This document shows, piece after piece, positions 17,726-26,700 of a stretch of DNA of 55,538 nucleotides. The first letter of the stretch is position 1, and the number at the start of each line of letters is the position of its first letter. The DNA is from Nocardia carnea (GTDB taxonomy: Bacteria; Actinomycetota; Actinomycetes; Mycobacteriales; Mycobacteriaceae). A program made the translations under genes and the position numbers. The stretch spans positions 1 to 55,538 of the forward strand of contig NZ_JARWPM010000399.1 in assembly GCF_029869215.1 (NCBI RefSeq), written 5' to 3'. Under the pieces are notes generated by a model that did not search any database, was not told the origin of the DNA, and saw only the letters and a program-made list of their open reading frames with translations.

Positions 17726-18532
17726 TCACATATCCAGCGTGGCGCCACCGTCGACCCGCAGGTCGTGCATGGTGATATGGCGCGCGGCATCGGAAACCAG
17801 GAAGCGGACGGCGGCGGCGATATCGGCCGGTTCGGCGATCCGCCGCAACGGGATTCCCAGCCGGTAGTTCGCGGGATCACCGTCGAGCAGGCTCGCCCGG
17901 GCGGCTTCGCCGAGCCCGTTTTCGTCGGAGTCGGCGTACATACCGCGCAGCAGCGGCGTATCGGTGGATCCGGGCGAGACCAGGTTCACCCGCACCCCGT
18001 GCGGAGCGACCTGTAAGGCCAGCGACCGGGTGAACGCCGTGGTGGCGGCCTTGGCGGCGCCGTAGGCGGCCAGCCCGACCCGGGGTGTGGTGGCCGAATT
18101 CGAGGAGACGACCACGATCGAACCGCGGTGCACGGCGACCATTTCGCGGGCCGCGCGCTGCGCGACGTACACCGCGGCGTTGGTGTTGACGGCGAGGCAG
18201 CGCTGCCAGTCCTCGGCGGCGGTATCCAGTGCCGATCCGCCGATCATCGCGCCGGCGGTATGCACCACGATCCGGGGAGCGCCGTGCTCGGCGACGGTGC
18301 GGTCGAACGCGGCGGCGACGGCCGCGGCGTCACTGAGGTCGATTTCGGTGCCCCGGACGGCAATTCCCTCGTGTTGCCGTCCGAGCCGATCGGCCACCTC
18401 GCGCACTCGAGGGTCCAGATCCCACAGTTCCAAGAGCGGAGAATCGCCGGCGAGTTCGGTGGCGACGGCCGCTCCGATACCCCCGGCGGCTCCGGTGACG
18501 ATGACCCCTTCGCCCCATTGCTTCGTGACCAT
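17726..18532 (-). CDS. dhbA: 2,3-dihydro-2,3-dihydroxybenzoate dehydrogenase (SDR)
   Basis: A 268-residue short-chain dehydrogenase oxidising dihydro-DHB to DHB with NAD. It has the Rossmann motif VTGAAGGIGAAVA near 12, the active-site Ser in IVVVSSNSAT near 145, and YGAAKAAT near 157. The C-terminal VDGGATLDM end is typical of EntA. It is first in the leftward biosynthetic set. ATG 18532 is the first base covered by an iron box, so the box overlaps the start codon and no good ribosome site precedes it. Either the message is leaderless or translation starts slightly downstream (GTG is the second codon). Confidence 0.93.
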   Translation of the reverse strand: MVTKQWGEGVIVTGAAGGIGAAVATELAGDSPLLELWDLDPRVREVADRLGRQHEGIAVRGTEIDLSDAAAVAAAFDRTVAEHGAPRIVVHTAGAMIGGSALDTAAEDWQRCLAVNTNAAVYVAQRAAREMVAVHRGSIVVVSSNSATTPRVGLAAYGAAKAATTAFTRSLALQVAPHGVRVNLVSPGSTDTPLLRGMYADSDENGLGEAARASLLDGDPANYRLGIPLRRIAEPADIAAAVRFLVSDAARHITMHDLRVDGGATLDM

Positions 18533-18550
18533 TAGGTTAGCCTAACCTGA
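18532..18550. promoter_or_regulatory. IdeR/DtxR iron box, divergent dhbA/dhbE
   Basis: TTAGGTTAGCCTAACCTGA matches the actinobacterial iron-box consensus TTAGGTTAGSCTAACCTAA at 18 of 19 positions. It lies between dhbA (leftward) and dhbE (rightward, start 18619) and touches the dhbA start codon. Iron-loaded IdeR should repress both directions. Confidence 0.9.
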
Positions 18551-18618
18551 AGTTACACCGTAAGGCTAGCATTCCGGTGTGACATCGAACAAGATCGCCG
18601 ATCGGAAAGAGGTGCTCC

Positions 18619-20271
18619 ATGCCATCGTCCGTCCTGCCCGGTTTCACTCCGTGGCCACCGGATCAGGCTGCCCGGTACCGTGACGAAAAGTGTTGGACCG
18701 GTGAGACGTTCGCGGATCTGCTGAGCAACCGAGCCGCGGCCACTCCGGAAGCGATCGCGGTCGTCGACGCGAACCACCGCTGGACCTACGCCGAACTCGA
18801 CCGCCGCGCGCGCTCGCTGGCCACCGGGCTGATGCGCCTCGGAATCGGCCGGCACGACCGGGTCCTGGTGCAGCTGCCCAACCGGGCCGAATTCGTCGAA
18901 GTGATCTTCGCGTTGTTCAAAGCCGGCGCGCTGCCGGTGTTCTGCCTGCCCGCACACCGGGAATCCGAACTGGTGCCCATCGGCACGGCCAGTGGTGCGG
19001 TCGCGATGATCACCTGCGACACCCACCAGCGTTTCGACCATGCGGCGCTGGCCGATACGGTACGGCGGCAGGTCGATACGCTGCGGCACGTCCTGCTGCT
19101 CACCGACGCCCCGGATGCCGAGTTCGGCGAAGGCGCAGCCGATCTCGCCGACTACCGCGACGAACCGGGTGAGCTGCCCGCGCTCGACGCCGGGGATGTC
19201 GCGTTCCTGCAGCTTTCCGGCGGCAGCACCGGAATTCCGAAGCTCATCCCCCGCACCCACGACGATTACCTCTACAGCGTGCGGCGCAGCGCCGAGATCT
19301 GCGAACTGGGCCCGGACTCGGTGTATATGGCCACCCTGCCGGTGGCCCACAACTTTCCGATGAGTTCCCCCGGCATCCTGGGCGCGCTGTACGCGGGCGG
19401 TGCGGTCGCGATGACACCGGATCCCACCCCCTCGACGGCGTTCGCGGCGATCGAACGTTTCGGAGTCACCATCACCGGCTTGGTACCCCCGCTGGCGCGG
19501 CTCTGGGTCGAGCGGGCCGAAAAGGGTGGCGAACTGCCGGATCTGTCCAGTCTGCAAGTCGTTCAGGTGGGCGGGGCGCGCTGCCCGGACGAATTGGCCC
19601 GCCGCGTAGGACCCGCGCTGGGCGTCACCCTGCAGCAGGTCTTCGGGATGGCCGAGGGTCTGGTGTGCTACACCCGCCTCGATGATCCGCTCGATGTCGT
19701 GGTCTCCACCCAGGGCCGGCCGATGTCGGAATTCGATCGAATTGCCATCGTCGACGACAACGGTGACGAGGTTGCGCCGGGTGCCGACGGAAATCTGAAA
19801 ACGCAAGGGCCCTACACGATTCGGGGCTACTACGACAATCCCGAGGCCAACGCCCGCAGCTTCGACGCCGACGGCTGGTACACCACCGGCGATATCGTCG
19901 CGCTGCGCCCCGACGGCAACCTCGTGGTGAAGGGCCGCGCCGGTGACTGGGTCAACCGGGGCGGTGAAAAAGTGTCCGCCGAGGAACTCGAGGCCCATCT
20001 GCTCGAACACCCCGGTATCCGCGACGCGGTGATCGTCGGAACACCGGATCCGGTGCTCGGCCAGCGGATCTGCGCGTTCGTTCAACCCGCCGATCCGGCC
20101 GCCCCGCCGACGCTCACCGCGGTGCGCGGTTTCGTCCGCGAACGCGGTATCGCGGCCTGGAAGATGCCGGACGCCGTGGTCACCATCGAGGAATTCCCGG
20201 AGACCGGGGTCGGCAAGACCAGCCGCCGCGATCTGCGCCGGCTGCTCGCCGAGGGCCACCGCGCACAGTGA
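18619..20271 (+). CDS. dhbE: 2,3-dihydroxybenzoate-AMP ligase
   Basis: A 550-residue free-standing adenylation enzyme that activates DHB as the acyl-AMP and loads it on the aryl carrier protein. Motifs: P-loop LSGGSTGIPKLIPRTHDDY near 196-214, VFGMAEGLVCYTRLDDP near 345 (aryl-acid ligase form), YTTGDIVALRPDGNLVVKGR near 420, and the NRGGEKVSAEELE hinge. The Lys in GVGKTSRRDL near the end is the catalytic lysine. The N-terminal FTPWPPDQAARYR is typical of EntE/DhbE. GAGGT lies 6 bases before ATG 18619. It is transcribed rightward from the shared iron box, away from dhbA. Confidence 0.95.
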   Translation: MPSSVLPGFTPWPPDQAARYRDEKCWTGETFADLLSNRAAATPEAIAVVDANHRWTYAELDRRARSLATGLMRLGIGRHDRVLVQLPNRAEFVEVIFALFKAGALPVFCLPAHRESELVPIGTASGAVAMITCDTHQRFDHAALADTVRRQVDTLRHVLLLTDAPDAEFGEGAADLADYRDEPGELPALDAGDVAFLQLSGGSTGIPKLIPRTHDDYLYSVRRSAEICELGPDSVYMATLPVAHNFPMSSPGILGALYAGGAVAMTPDPTPSTAFAAIERFGVTITGLVPPLARLWVERAEKGGELPDLSSLQVVQVGGARCPDELARRVGPALGVTLQQVFGMAEGLVCYTRLDDPLDVVVSTQGRPMSEFDRIAIVDDNGDEVAPGADGNLKTQGPYTIRGYYDNPEANARSFDADGWYTTGDIVALRPDGNLVVKGRAGDWVNRGGEKVSAEELEAHLLEHPGIRDAVIVGTPDPVLGQRICAFVQPADPAAPPTLTAVRGFVRERGIAAWKMPDAVVTIEEFPETGVGKTSRRDLRRLLAEGHRAQ

Positions 20272-20318
20272 CCCGCGGTGCCGCTAACCCCGCGCCCGGC
20301 GCGGTTCGCGGCGCCCGG

Positions 20319-20561
20319 TCACGGGCACAGCACCTCCAGCCAGGACTCCAGAACGGGGTCCCCGGCCAGCAGCATCGGATCGACGGTCTCGTGCCCCTCC
20401 GCCCGCCATTTCTCCACCAGCTGCATGATGCGCACCGAATCCAGTCCCGCGTCGAGCAGATTCATATCGGTGGTCAGTTCCTCGACCGGAACCCCCAGCA
20501 CCTCGGCGACATCGCGGATGAAGCGGTCGCGATCGGTGACGGCCGTTGCGTCGTTCGTCAT
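20319..20561 (-). CDS. stand-alone aryl carrier protein
   Basis: An 80-residue phosphopantetheine-binding protein. The attachment Ser lies in LLDAGLDSVRIMQLVEKW, the form found in EntB and VibB aryl carrier domains rather than in peptidyl carriers. It presumably carries DHB from the AMP-ligase to the first condensation domain of the NRPS and replaces the carrier domain missing from the isochorismatase. ATG 20561 has GAGAGGA 6 bases upstream. It is the last gene of the long leftward NRPS operon, 13 bases after the ferric-reductase gene. Confidence 0.93.
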   Translation of the reverse strand: MTNDATAVTDRDRFIRDVAEVLGVPVEELTTDMNLLDAGLDSVRIMQLVEKWRAEGHETVDPMLLAGDPVLESWLEVLCP

Positions 20562-20574
20562 GGTTGTCCTCTCG

Positions 20575-21411
20575 TCATTCTTCGCCGTCGAAATTCGCGA
20601 TGCCGTGTTTCCAGTAGCCCGCGATCAGGAAATCCTTCGGCCCGACGCCGAGTTCGCCGCGGACCCATTTGCGGATCGGGCGCAACTGCCCGGCCTCCCC
20701 GGCCACCCACACGTACACGGTCTGCCCGTCGGGCACGGTGACCGAGCGGATCGCCTTCTCCAGTAGGTCCCCGGTGCCCGGCGCGGCATCGCCGCGATGC
20801 AGCCACCGCACCTCGACTCCGGCCGGCGCGTCCAGCTCGATCTCCTGGGTCGCATCGGTGACCTCGACGAACGCCCAGCCCGTGGTTTCGCGCGGGAGCC
20901 ATTCCAGCCAGCGGGCGATCGCCGGCAGGGCGGTGATATCTCCGGCGAACAGGTAGTTGTCATAGCTGGTGGGCACCACCACACCACCGGGCGGGCCGGC
21001 GATATGCATCCGGGCGCCCGGTGTCACCGCCAGCGCCCAGTCCGAGGCCAGCCCGCCGGGATGCAAGGCGAAATCCACGTCGAGTTCCCCGGCTTCGGCG
21101 TCGTAGCGCCGCACGGTGTATTCCCGCGAAATGGGCCGTGGCACAGGCCATTCCAGTGAAAGACCATCCTTGACCGGCAGCCGCAGCACACCGTCGGTAT
21201 CCGGGAAGATCAGCCGGATGTGCTCGTCGGGTACGTAACTGTGGAACCCGGCGAGTCCCGGGCCGCCGAAGGTGACCCGGAGCAACCCCGACCCGACCTG
21301 CCCGGTGCGCAGCACCTCCAGTTCGCGGAGTTCGATCGGATATCCGACCTTGGCCCCGTGCGAACCGGCCATCACCTCGGCGATGCGTTCACGGTAGGCA
21401 CCGCGATCCAT
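20575..21411 (-). CDS. siderophore-interacting protein (ferric reductase, ViuB/SIP family)
   Basis: A 278-residue FAD-binding reductase that releases iron from imported siderophore in the cytoplasm. SIP features: RPISREYTVRRYD (flavin-binding R-x-Y-T) near 95, DVDFALHPGG near 115 and the NAD-side PTSYDNYLFAGDITALPAIAR near 155. It ends with the GYWKHGIANFD block seen in this family. ATG 21411 overlaps the exporter stop (TGATG), so translation is coupled. Confidence 0.93.
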   Translation of the reverse strand: MDRGAYRERIAEVMAGSHGAKVGYPIELRELEVLRTGQVGSGLLRVTFGGPGLAGFHSYVPDEHIRLIFPDTDGVLRLPVKDGLSLEWPVPRPISREYTVRRYDAEAGELDVDFALHPGGLASDWALAVTPGARMHIAGPPGGVVVPTSYDNYLFAGDITALPAIARWLEWLPRETTGWAFVEVTDATQEIELDAPAGVEVRWLHRGDAAPGTGDLLEKAIRSVTVPDGQTVYVWVAGEAGQLRPIRKWVRGELGVGPKDFLIAGYWKHGIANFDGEE

Positions 21412-22715
21412 CACACACCGTCCTTTCCTTTGTCGGCTGTTCCGGTGGCCTGGACCGGCGGTTTCACCGGTGGCCCGGTGGGTGTGCCACCCCCGGTGAG
21501 GCGGGCCAGCGGCGCCATGAAGAGCAGGGCCGGCACCAGCAGCACCAGCACCGCGCCGCCGTAGACCACCAAGGCGGCACCCGGTTCCACCAGTCCGCCG
21601 ATCACGCCGGCCGCCATGGACCCGATCGCCGTGCCGGTGACCGACTGCACCAGTTGCAGACTCGACAAGCGGCCGCGCATATCCTCCGGCGAATGCTGCT
21701 GCAGTACCGCGTAGCGCAGGATGTTGTTCACCGCGCGGGCGATACCGAAGGCCGCGAGCCCGAGGAAACTCCACGCCACCTGCGGCCAGACACCGGCCAT
21801 GATCAGGCCCACCGGCATAAGCGCCAGCGAGGCCAGCAGCGCCAGGCCGTTGCGGGGAGTCCGGCCGATCCAGCCGCTGGTGAGCGACCCGAGAACGGCG
21901 CCGACACCCGGCGCGGCGTAGAGCAGGCCCAGTGTCGCCGGTCCGGCTTCCAGCGCCTGATCCGCGAACGCCGGCAGCAGCACCAGCGGTCCGCTGACGA
22001 GCATGGCGAGCAGACCACTCACCAGTACCGCGCGAATGATGCGGTGGCGCACCGCGAAACCGATCCCCTGCCCCAGTTCCACCAGCGGGTTGCGCAGATC
22101 GCGCGCCGGAGGCGGCGCCGAGCCGATGGCCCGGATCAATCCCACGGTGGCCGCGGTCGCCGCCGCGGCGGCGAAGAACGCGAACGAGACCCCGATCTGG
22201 GCGATCAGCACCCCGGCGATGGCCGGGGTGATCATGGTGCCCAGATCCGAGGTCAGCGTGATCAGTGCCCCCGCCGCCGGCATCTTCGCGCGGTCCACCA
22301 GCATCGGCACCAGCGCCATCATCGCCGACCCGCTGATGCCGCCGGCCAGCCCGTCCACCACACCGGCCGCGTAGATCACCGGCAGCATCGGGTCGGCCAG
22401 GATCGCGTTGATCCCCAGCGCCAGGAACGCCAGCCCCGCCGCGGTGCGCGACCACTGCATCACCGTGCGCCGGTCGAACCGGTCGGCGATCACCCCGCCC
22501 GCCAGACTCCCGGCGAACAGGGCGACTGCCATCGTGGTCGACACTCCGGCCACGTGCAGGCTCGACCCGGTGAGGTCGTAGACCTGCACCGGCAGGGCCA
22601 CCATGAGCAGCCCGATACCGAGCACGGAGATCAGCCGCGCGCCGAAGGCACAGCGGAACCGCCGGCTCTCCCGCAACGGGGAGATATCGATGAGGAGGCC
22701 GGCGGTAGCTGTCAC
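21411..22715 (-). CDS. MFS exporter, EntS-like (siderophore export)
   Basis: A 434-residue major-facilitator protein with 12 helices. The EntS-like start (LIDISPLRESRRFRCAFGAR) and the cytoplasmic loop FAGSLAGGVIADRFDRRTVM are clear. EntS exports enterobactin, so it most likely secretes the catecholate made here. It starts at GTG 22715, whose GTGA overlaps the stop of the binding-protein gene, and its stop overlaps the SIP start, so three genes are coupled. The C-terminus is a Pro/Gly/Thr-rich soluble tail of about 30 residues. Confidence 0.9.
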   Translation of the reverse strand: MTATAGLLIDISPLRESRRFRCAFGARLISVLGIGLLMVALPVQVYDLTGSSLHVAGVSTTMAVALFAGSLAGGVIADRFDRRTVMQWSRTAAGLAFLALGINAILADPMLPVIYAAGVVDGLAGGISGSAMMALVPMLVDRAKMPAAGALITLTSDLGTMITPAIAGVLIAQIGVSFAFFAAAAATAATVGLIRAIGSAPPPARDLRNPLVELGQGIGFAVRHRIIRAVLVSGLLAMLVSGPLVLLPAFADQALEAGPATLGLLYAAPGVGAVLGSLTSGWIGRTPRNGLALLASLALMPVGLIMAGVWPQVAWSFLGLAAFGIARAVNNILRYAVLQQHSPEDMRGRLSSLQLVQSVTGTAIGSMAAGVIGGLVEPGAALVVYGGAVLVLLVPALLFMAPLARLTGGGTPTGPPVKPPVQATGTADKGKDGV

Positions 22716-23710
22716 TTGAACTGCTCCTGGATCAGGTCGAGGGTGTTCATGACGCCGCGGTAATCCGGCCGGTAGCTGGTGGCCGGCAGTTCGTAGACCT
22801 TCTTGTCCTTGAACGCCGGCAGCTGCGCGAACATCGGATCGTTGGCCAGATCGGCCGCGCTCTTGGCGCCGCTGAGCGGAACCACGATCACCACGGGCTG
22901 GTCCACAACCTTCGTCAGCAGTTCGGGGCTGAAGTTGAACCAGTCGGCGGAGGCGTTGATCTCCGGGTTACCGGCCTTGGCGACCACCTGGTCGTCGGCC
23001 TTGAAGCCCAGCTCGGCCAGCAGCGTCGGCAGAGCGGCGTTCGGCAGGATCATCTTGGGCTTGCCGTCGGCCGCGGACTGGAAGTAGCCGATCTGCTGCG
23101 CGGGCGCCTTGACCGTCTCGGAGACCTGCTTGAACTTGTCGTCGTAGGCACCGATCAGCTCGGCGACCTTATCGCCCTTGTTCACCACATCGGCGAGCAG
23201 TTTCAGCTGATCCTGCCAGCCGGTGACATCACCGGGCACCAGCACGGTCGGTGCGATGGCACTGAGCTGGTCGTAGGCGTCGGTCGACTGTTTGGCCGGG
23301 AAACCCTGGCCGCCACCGATGATCAGATCCGGCTGCTTGGACGCCACGAACTCCACGTTCACGGTCTGCCCGATCGGCACCACCTCGGTGCCCTGTTCCG
23401 TCGCGTCGGCCTCCCACGTCGGCGGGAACTTTCCGCTGCGGTCGGTGACCCCGAGCACCCGGGTATCGGCCGCGACCACCGGGACATCCAGGTCGTAGAG
23501 GTAGCCGGCGAGCGCGCCGTTGAGCACCACGACCCGCTGCGGGTTCGCCGGCACCTCGACGGTGCCCTTCTGGGTCTGGATCGGCCGGGTCCCGGATTCC
23601 GCGGCGGGCTCGGCATCGGAGCTACAGCCCGCGACCGCGACGACCGCGACGAACAGGCCGACTACGGCACGTAGCCAGGCCGCGAAGCGGCTGTGGGATA
23701 ACAGCGACAT
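22712..23710 (-). CDS. ferric-siderophore ABC transporter substrate-binding lipoprotein
   Basis: A 332-residue FecB/FepB-type protein. It has a signal peptide with lipobox ending at Cys29 (AVAGC), a fold start VVVLNGALAGYLYDLDVPVV, and a C-terminal ELPATSYRPDYRGVMNTLD. As a lipoprotein it would bind ferric siderophore outside the membrane and hand it to the FecCD permeases at 32473-34580. ATG 23710 is chosen over the longer frame because the signal peptide begins there. It lies between the NRPS and the exporter in one leftward operon, separated from its own permeases by the NRPS gene. Confidence 0.93.
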   Translation of the reverse strand: MSLLSHSRFAAWLRAVVGLFVAVVAVAGCSSDAEPAAESGTRPIQTQKGTVEVPANPQRVVVLNGALAGYLYDLDVPVVAADTRVLGVTDRSGKFPPTWEADATEQGTEVVPIGQTVNVEFVASKQPDLIIGGGQGFPAKQSTDAYDQLSAIAPTVLVPGDVTGWQDQLKLLADVVNKGDKVAELIGAYDDKFKQVSETVKAPAQQIGYFQSAADGKPKMILPNAALPTLLAELGFKADDQVVAKAGNPEINASADWFNFSPELLTKVVDQPVVIVVPLSGAKSAADLANDPMFAQLPAFKDKKVYELPATSYRPDYRGVMNTLDLIQEQFK

Positions 23711-23783
23711 AGGTGTTTCACTTTCTTTCTCGAACCACCGGGGCACCGGATGATGCCGCGGCAGAGTCTGTGGAGCGCACGGG

Positions 23784-26700
23784 TCAGGTCCGCAGCGCCG
23801 GATCGGTATCGAGCAGCGCGGCGACCTCGGCCCACCCGGCGTCGGAGACGATCCCGAAGTGGGTGTACGGCAACCGGCGCGGGATGACCCGGGCACCCGC
23901 CGCGCGCCAGCCGGTCAGCTGGGCGGCGACGCGCGGTGCGTCCTGCTCCCCGCCCGGATCGGCGGCGTAGAGCGCCATCGGACCGGAATACCGCGGGGCC
24001 ACCGATTTCGTGACCATGCGCAGCAGTTCACCGGCGGCGCCGCGGATACGCGCGGCCAGATCCGGGGCGTCTTCGGGGAGTTCCGGCAGCAGGGCGTCGA
24101 GCCGGCTCGGGTCGGCGAGTGCCTCGGCGGCCTGCTCGGCGAGACCGGCCAGCGGATGGGAATCGACCAGGCCTGCGAACGCGACCTCGGCGCCGGCCGC
24201 GGTGAGCTGCGCCGCCATCGCGTGCACGATATTTCCGCCGAGCGAATAACCCAGCAGGTAGTAGGGGCCCTCCGGCTGAATTCCCCGCACGGTCGCCACG
24301 TACCGCGCCGCCAGTTCGTCGATGGTGGTGGCCCCGGAATCGTCGCCGCGCAGCGCGGGCAGCTGCAACCCGATGAGTGGCCGGTCGGCACGCAACCGGC
24401 GAGCCAGCGGAGCGAACTGCCAGGCGGTACCGCCCACCGGATGCACGCAGAACACCGGTTCGGCGGAACCGCGGTCCCGCACGCGCAGCACATGGTCGAG
24501 CCGGCGGCCGAGCATCGCGATTTCCTCGGACACCGGCTCTCGGTCTGCCTCCGGCAGCCCGGGACCGGCGTTCCGGGAACCGGCCGGCAAGGGTTGGGCG
24601 GCACCGTCATCGAGGGAACCGATTGCGAAGTGCGCGGCGGCACCTTCGGCCACGGAAGCGGTTGCGAACGACAAGCCGGCATCGCCGGGCAGCGAATCGG
24701 TTCCGGTGGGCAGAGCGGCAGCTTCGATCCGCGCCGTGAGCGCCCGCGCGGTGGGGGCCTCGAACACATCGTCGACCACGACCTGGTATCCGGCGCGGCG
24801 CAGCCGCCCGACCAATCGCACCGCGGTGAGCGAATGCCCGCCGGCGGCGAAGAAATCGTCGTCGAACCCGATCGCCGGGATACCGAGCACGGCGGCCATC
24901 GCCGCGGTGACCGCACCGGCCACCCCGGATGCCGTCGATACGTCCTGCCCGCGCGCCGGACCACCCGCATCGACAGCCGCGGCCACACCCTGGCTCGCAC
25001 CACCCGGACCGGCCGGAGCAACCGCGCCCACAGCCGGACCGCCCACGCCCGGCGCACCCTGATCCGCAGTCGATCCGTCTTGGCCGACCCGCGCACCCGG
25101 ACCCGCAGTGGAATCGCCGGTACCCGCAGCAGACGGAACCGTGGTCGATCCATCCTGGCCGACTCGCCTACCCGGACCCCCAGCAGACCGGCCGGGGCCC
25201 GCGGCAGGCGAGACCGTGGTCGTCCCACCCTGCCCGCCCGGTGCGACCGAAACCTCGGGCGGTACGCCGTGCCCCGCAGGCTCACCCGGACGTGCGATGG
25301 CACCGTCTCGGCTCACTGCGCCCGGGACCGTGATCGACCCGCCCGAGCCGGCCGGCCCACCGGCGCCCCCCACCGAACCGCCCGGTGCGACCGCGCTCGC
25401 GACTGCGGCGGCGTCCACCGGATACTCCGGGATCGGCAGGGCCTTGCGGTCCAGTTTGTCGCTGATGGTCATCGGGATCTCGTCGAGTTCCACGAAAGCG
25501 GCGGGAATCATGTAGGACGGCAGGGTTTCCCGGAGGGCGGCCCGCAGCACCTCGGTGTCCACGGTGGCGCCCGAACGGGCCCGCAGGTAGGCCACCAGGC
25601 GCTGATCGCCCGGGATGTCCTCGCGCAGGATCACCGCGACCTGGGCGATCTCGGGGCGGCGCAGGATCGCCGATTCGATATCGCCGAGTTCGATCCGCTG
25701 CCCCCGCAGTTTGATCTGGCTGTCGGTGCGGCCGATGTAATCCAGTTCGCCGTTACCGCCCCAGCGCACCAGATCGCCGGTGCGGTACATGAGTTCGCCG
25801 TGACCGGCGGGGTCGGCGACGAACGTCCGGGCGGTACGCGCCGGTTCGTGCAGATAACCGCGGGCGAGCTGGACACCGGTCAGATAGAGCTCGCCGACCG
25901 TGCCGAACGGCACCGGCCGCAGCCGCTCGTCGAGCACCCGCACCCCCGCGCCGCCGGGCGGGCGGCCGATCGGGACCGTGTCCTGATCGGTGTCGTCGGT
26001 GACGTGGTAGGTGATGCAGACCGCGGCCTCGGTGGGGCCGTACAGGTTGTTCACCTGGGTGCCGGTCACTTCCCGGAACCGCTGCGCGGTGGCCGGGGGT
26101 AGCGGTTCCCCGCCGGTGAAAACGCAGCGGAGCGCGGAGCAGCCGGTGAGGTCGCTTTCCTCGGCCATGGTGGTGAGCATGGAGGAGGTCATCTGGACTG
26201 CGGTCACCCGCTCGTCGGCCATGAGTTGCGCCTGGTAGTAAGGGTCGCGGTGGCCGTTCGGCCGGGCGAGGACGATCCGGGTGCCCACCAGCAGCGGCAG
26301 GTAGATCTCCAGCAGCGAGGCGTCGAAGGTCGCCGGCGTGCGGTACAGCATGGTGTCGCCCGCGCCGAACCGGTGCTGTTCCTGTAGCCAGGCGAAGGTG
26401 TTCACGATCGCCGCATGACTCACCGCGACCCCCTTGGGCACACCGGTGGATCCCGAGGTGAACAACAGGTACGCGGCATTGTCCGGGCGCAGCGGCGCGA
26501 GCCGGTCCGCATCGGTGAGCGGGCCGGCGGCGAAACCGGTCAGGTCCAGGCTGTCGACGGCGACGACGGGCGCCCGTTCGGTAGTGAAAGCGTCCGCGGC
26601 GGTGGTCAGTACGAGCGCCGGCGCGGCGGTCGCGAGGATCGTGTCCACGCGTTCGGCGGGCTGGCCCGGATCCACCGGCAGGTAGACCCCACCCGCGCGG

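Noticed and set aside
18553..20259. 568-residue frame opposite dhbE
   Set aside because: Entirely antisense to a clear DHB-AMP ligase; His/Asp/Gly-rich composition typical of high-GC shadow frames.
24900..25420. repetitive DNA considered as CRISPR or minisatellite
   Set aside because: The repeats are coding, imperfect and in frame with the NRPS; no regular spacers.
23859..26102. 747-residue frame opposite the NRPS
   Set aside because: Antisense to the A2-TE region, including its repetitive linker; biased composition.
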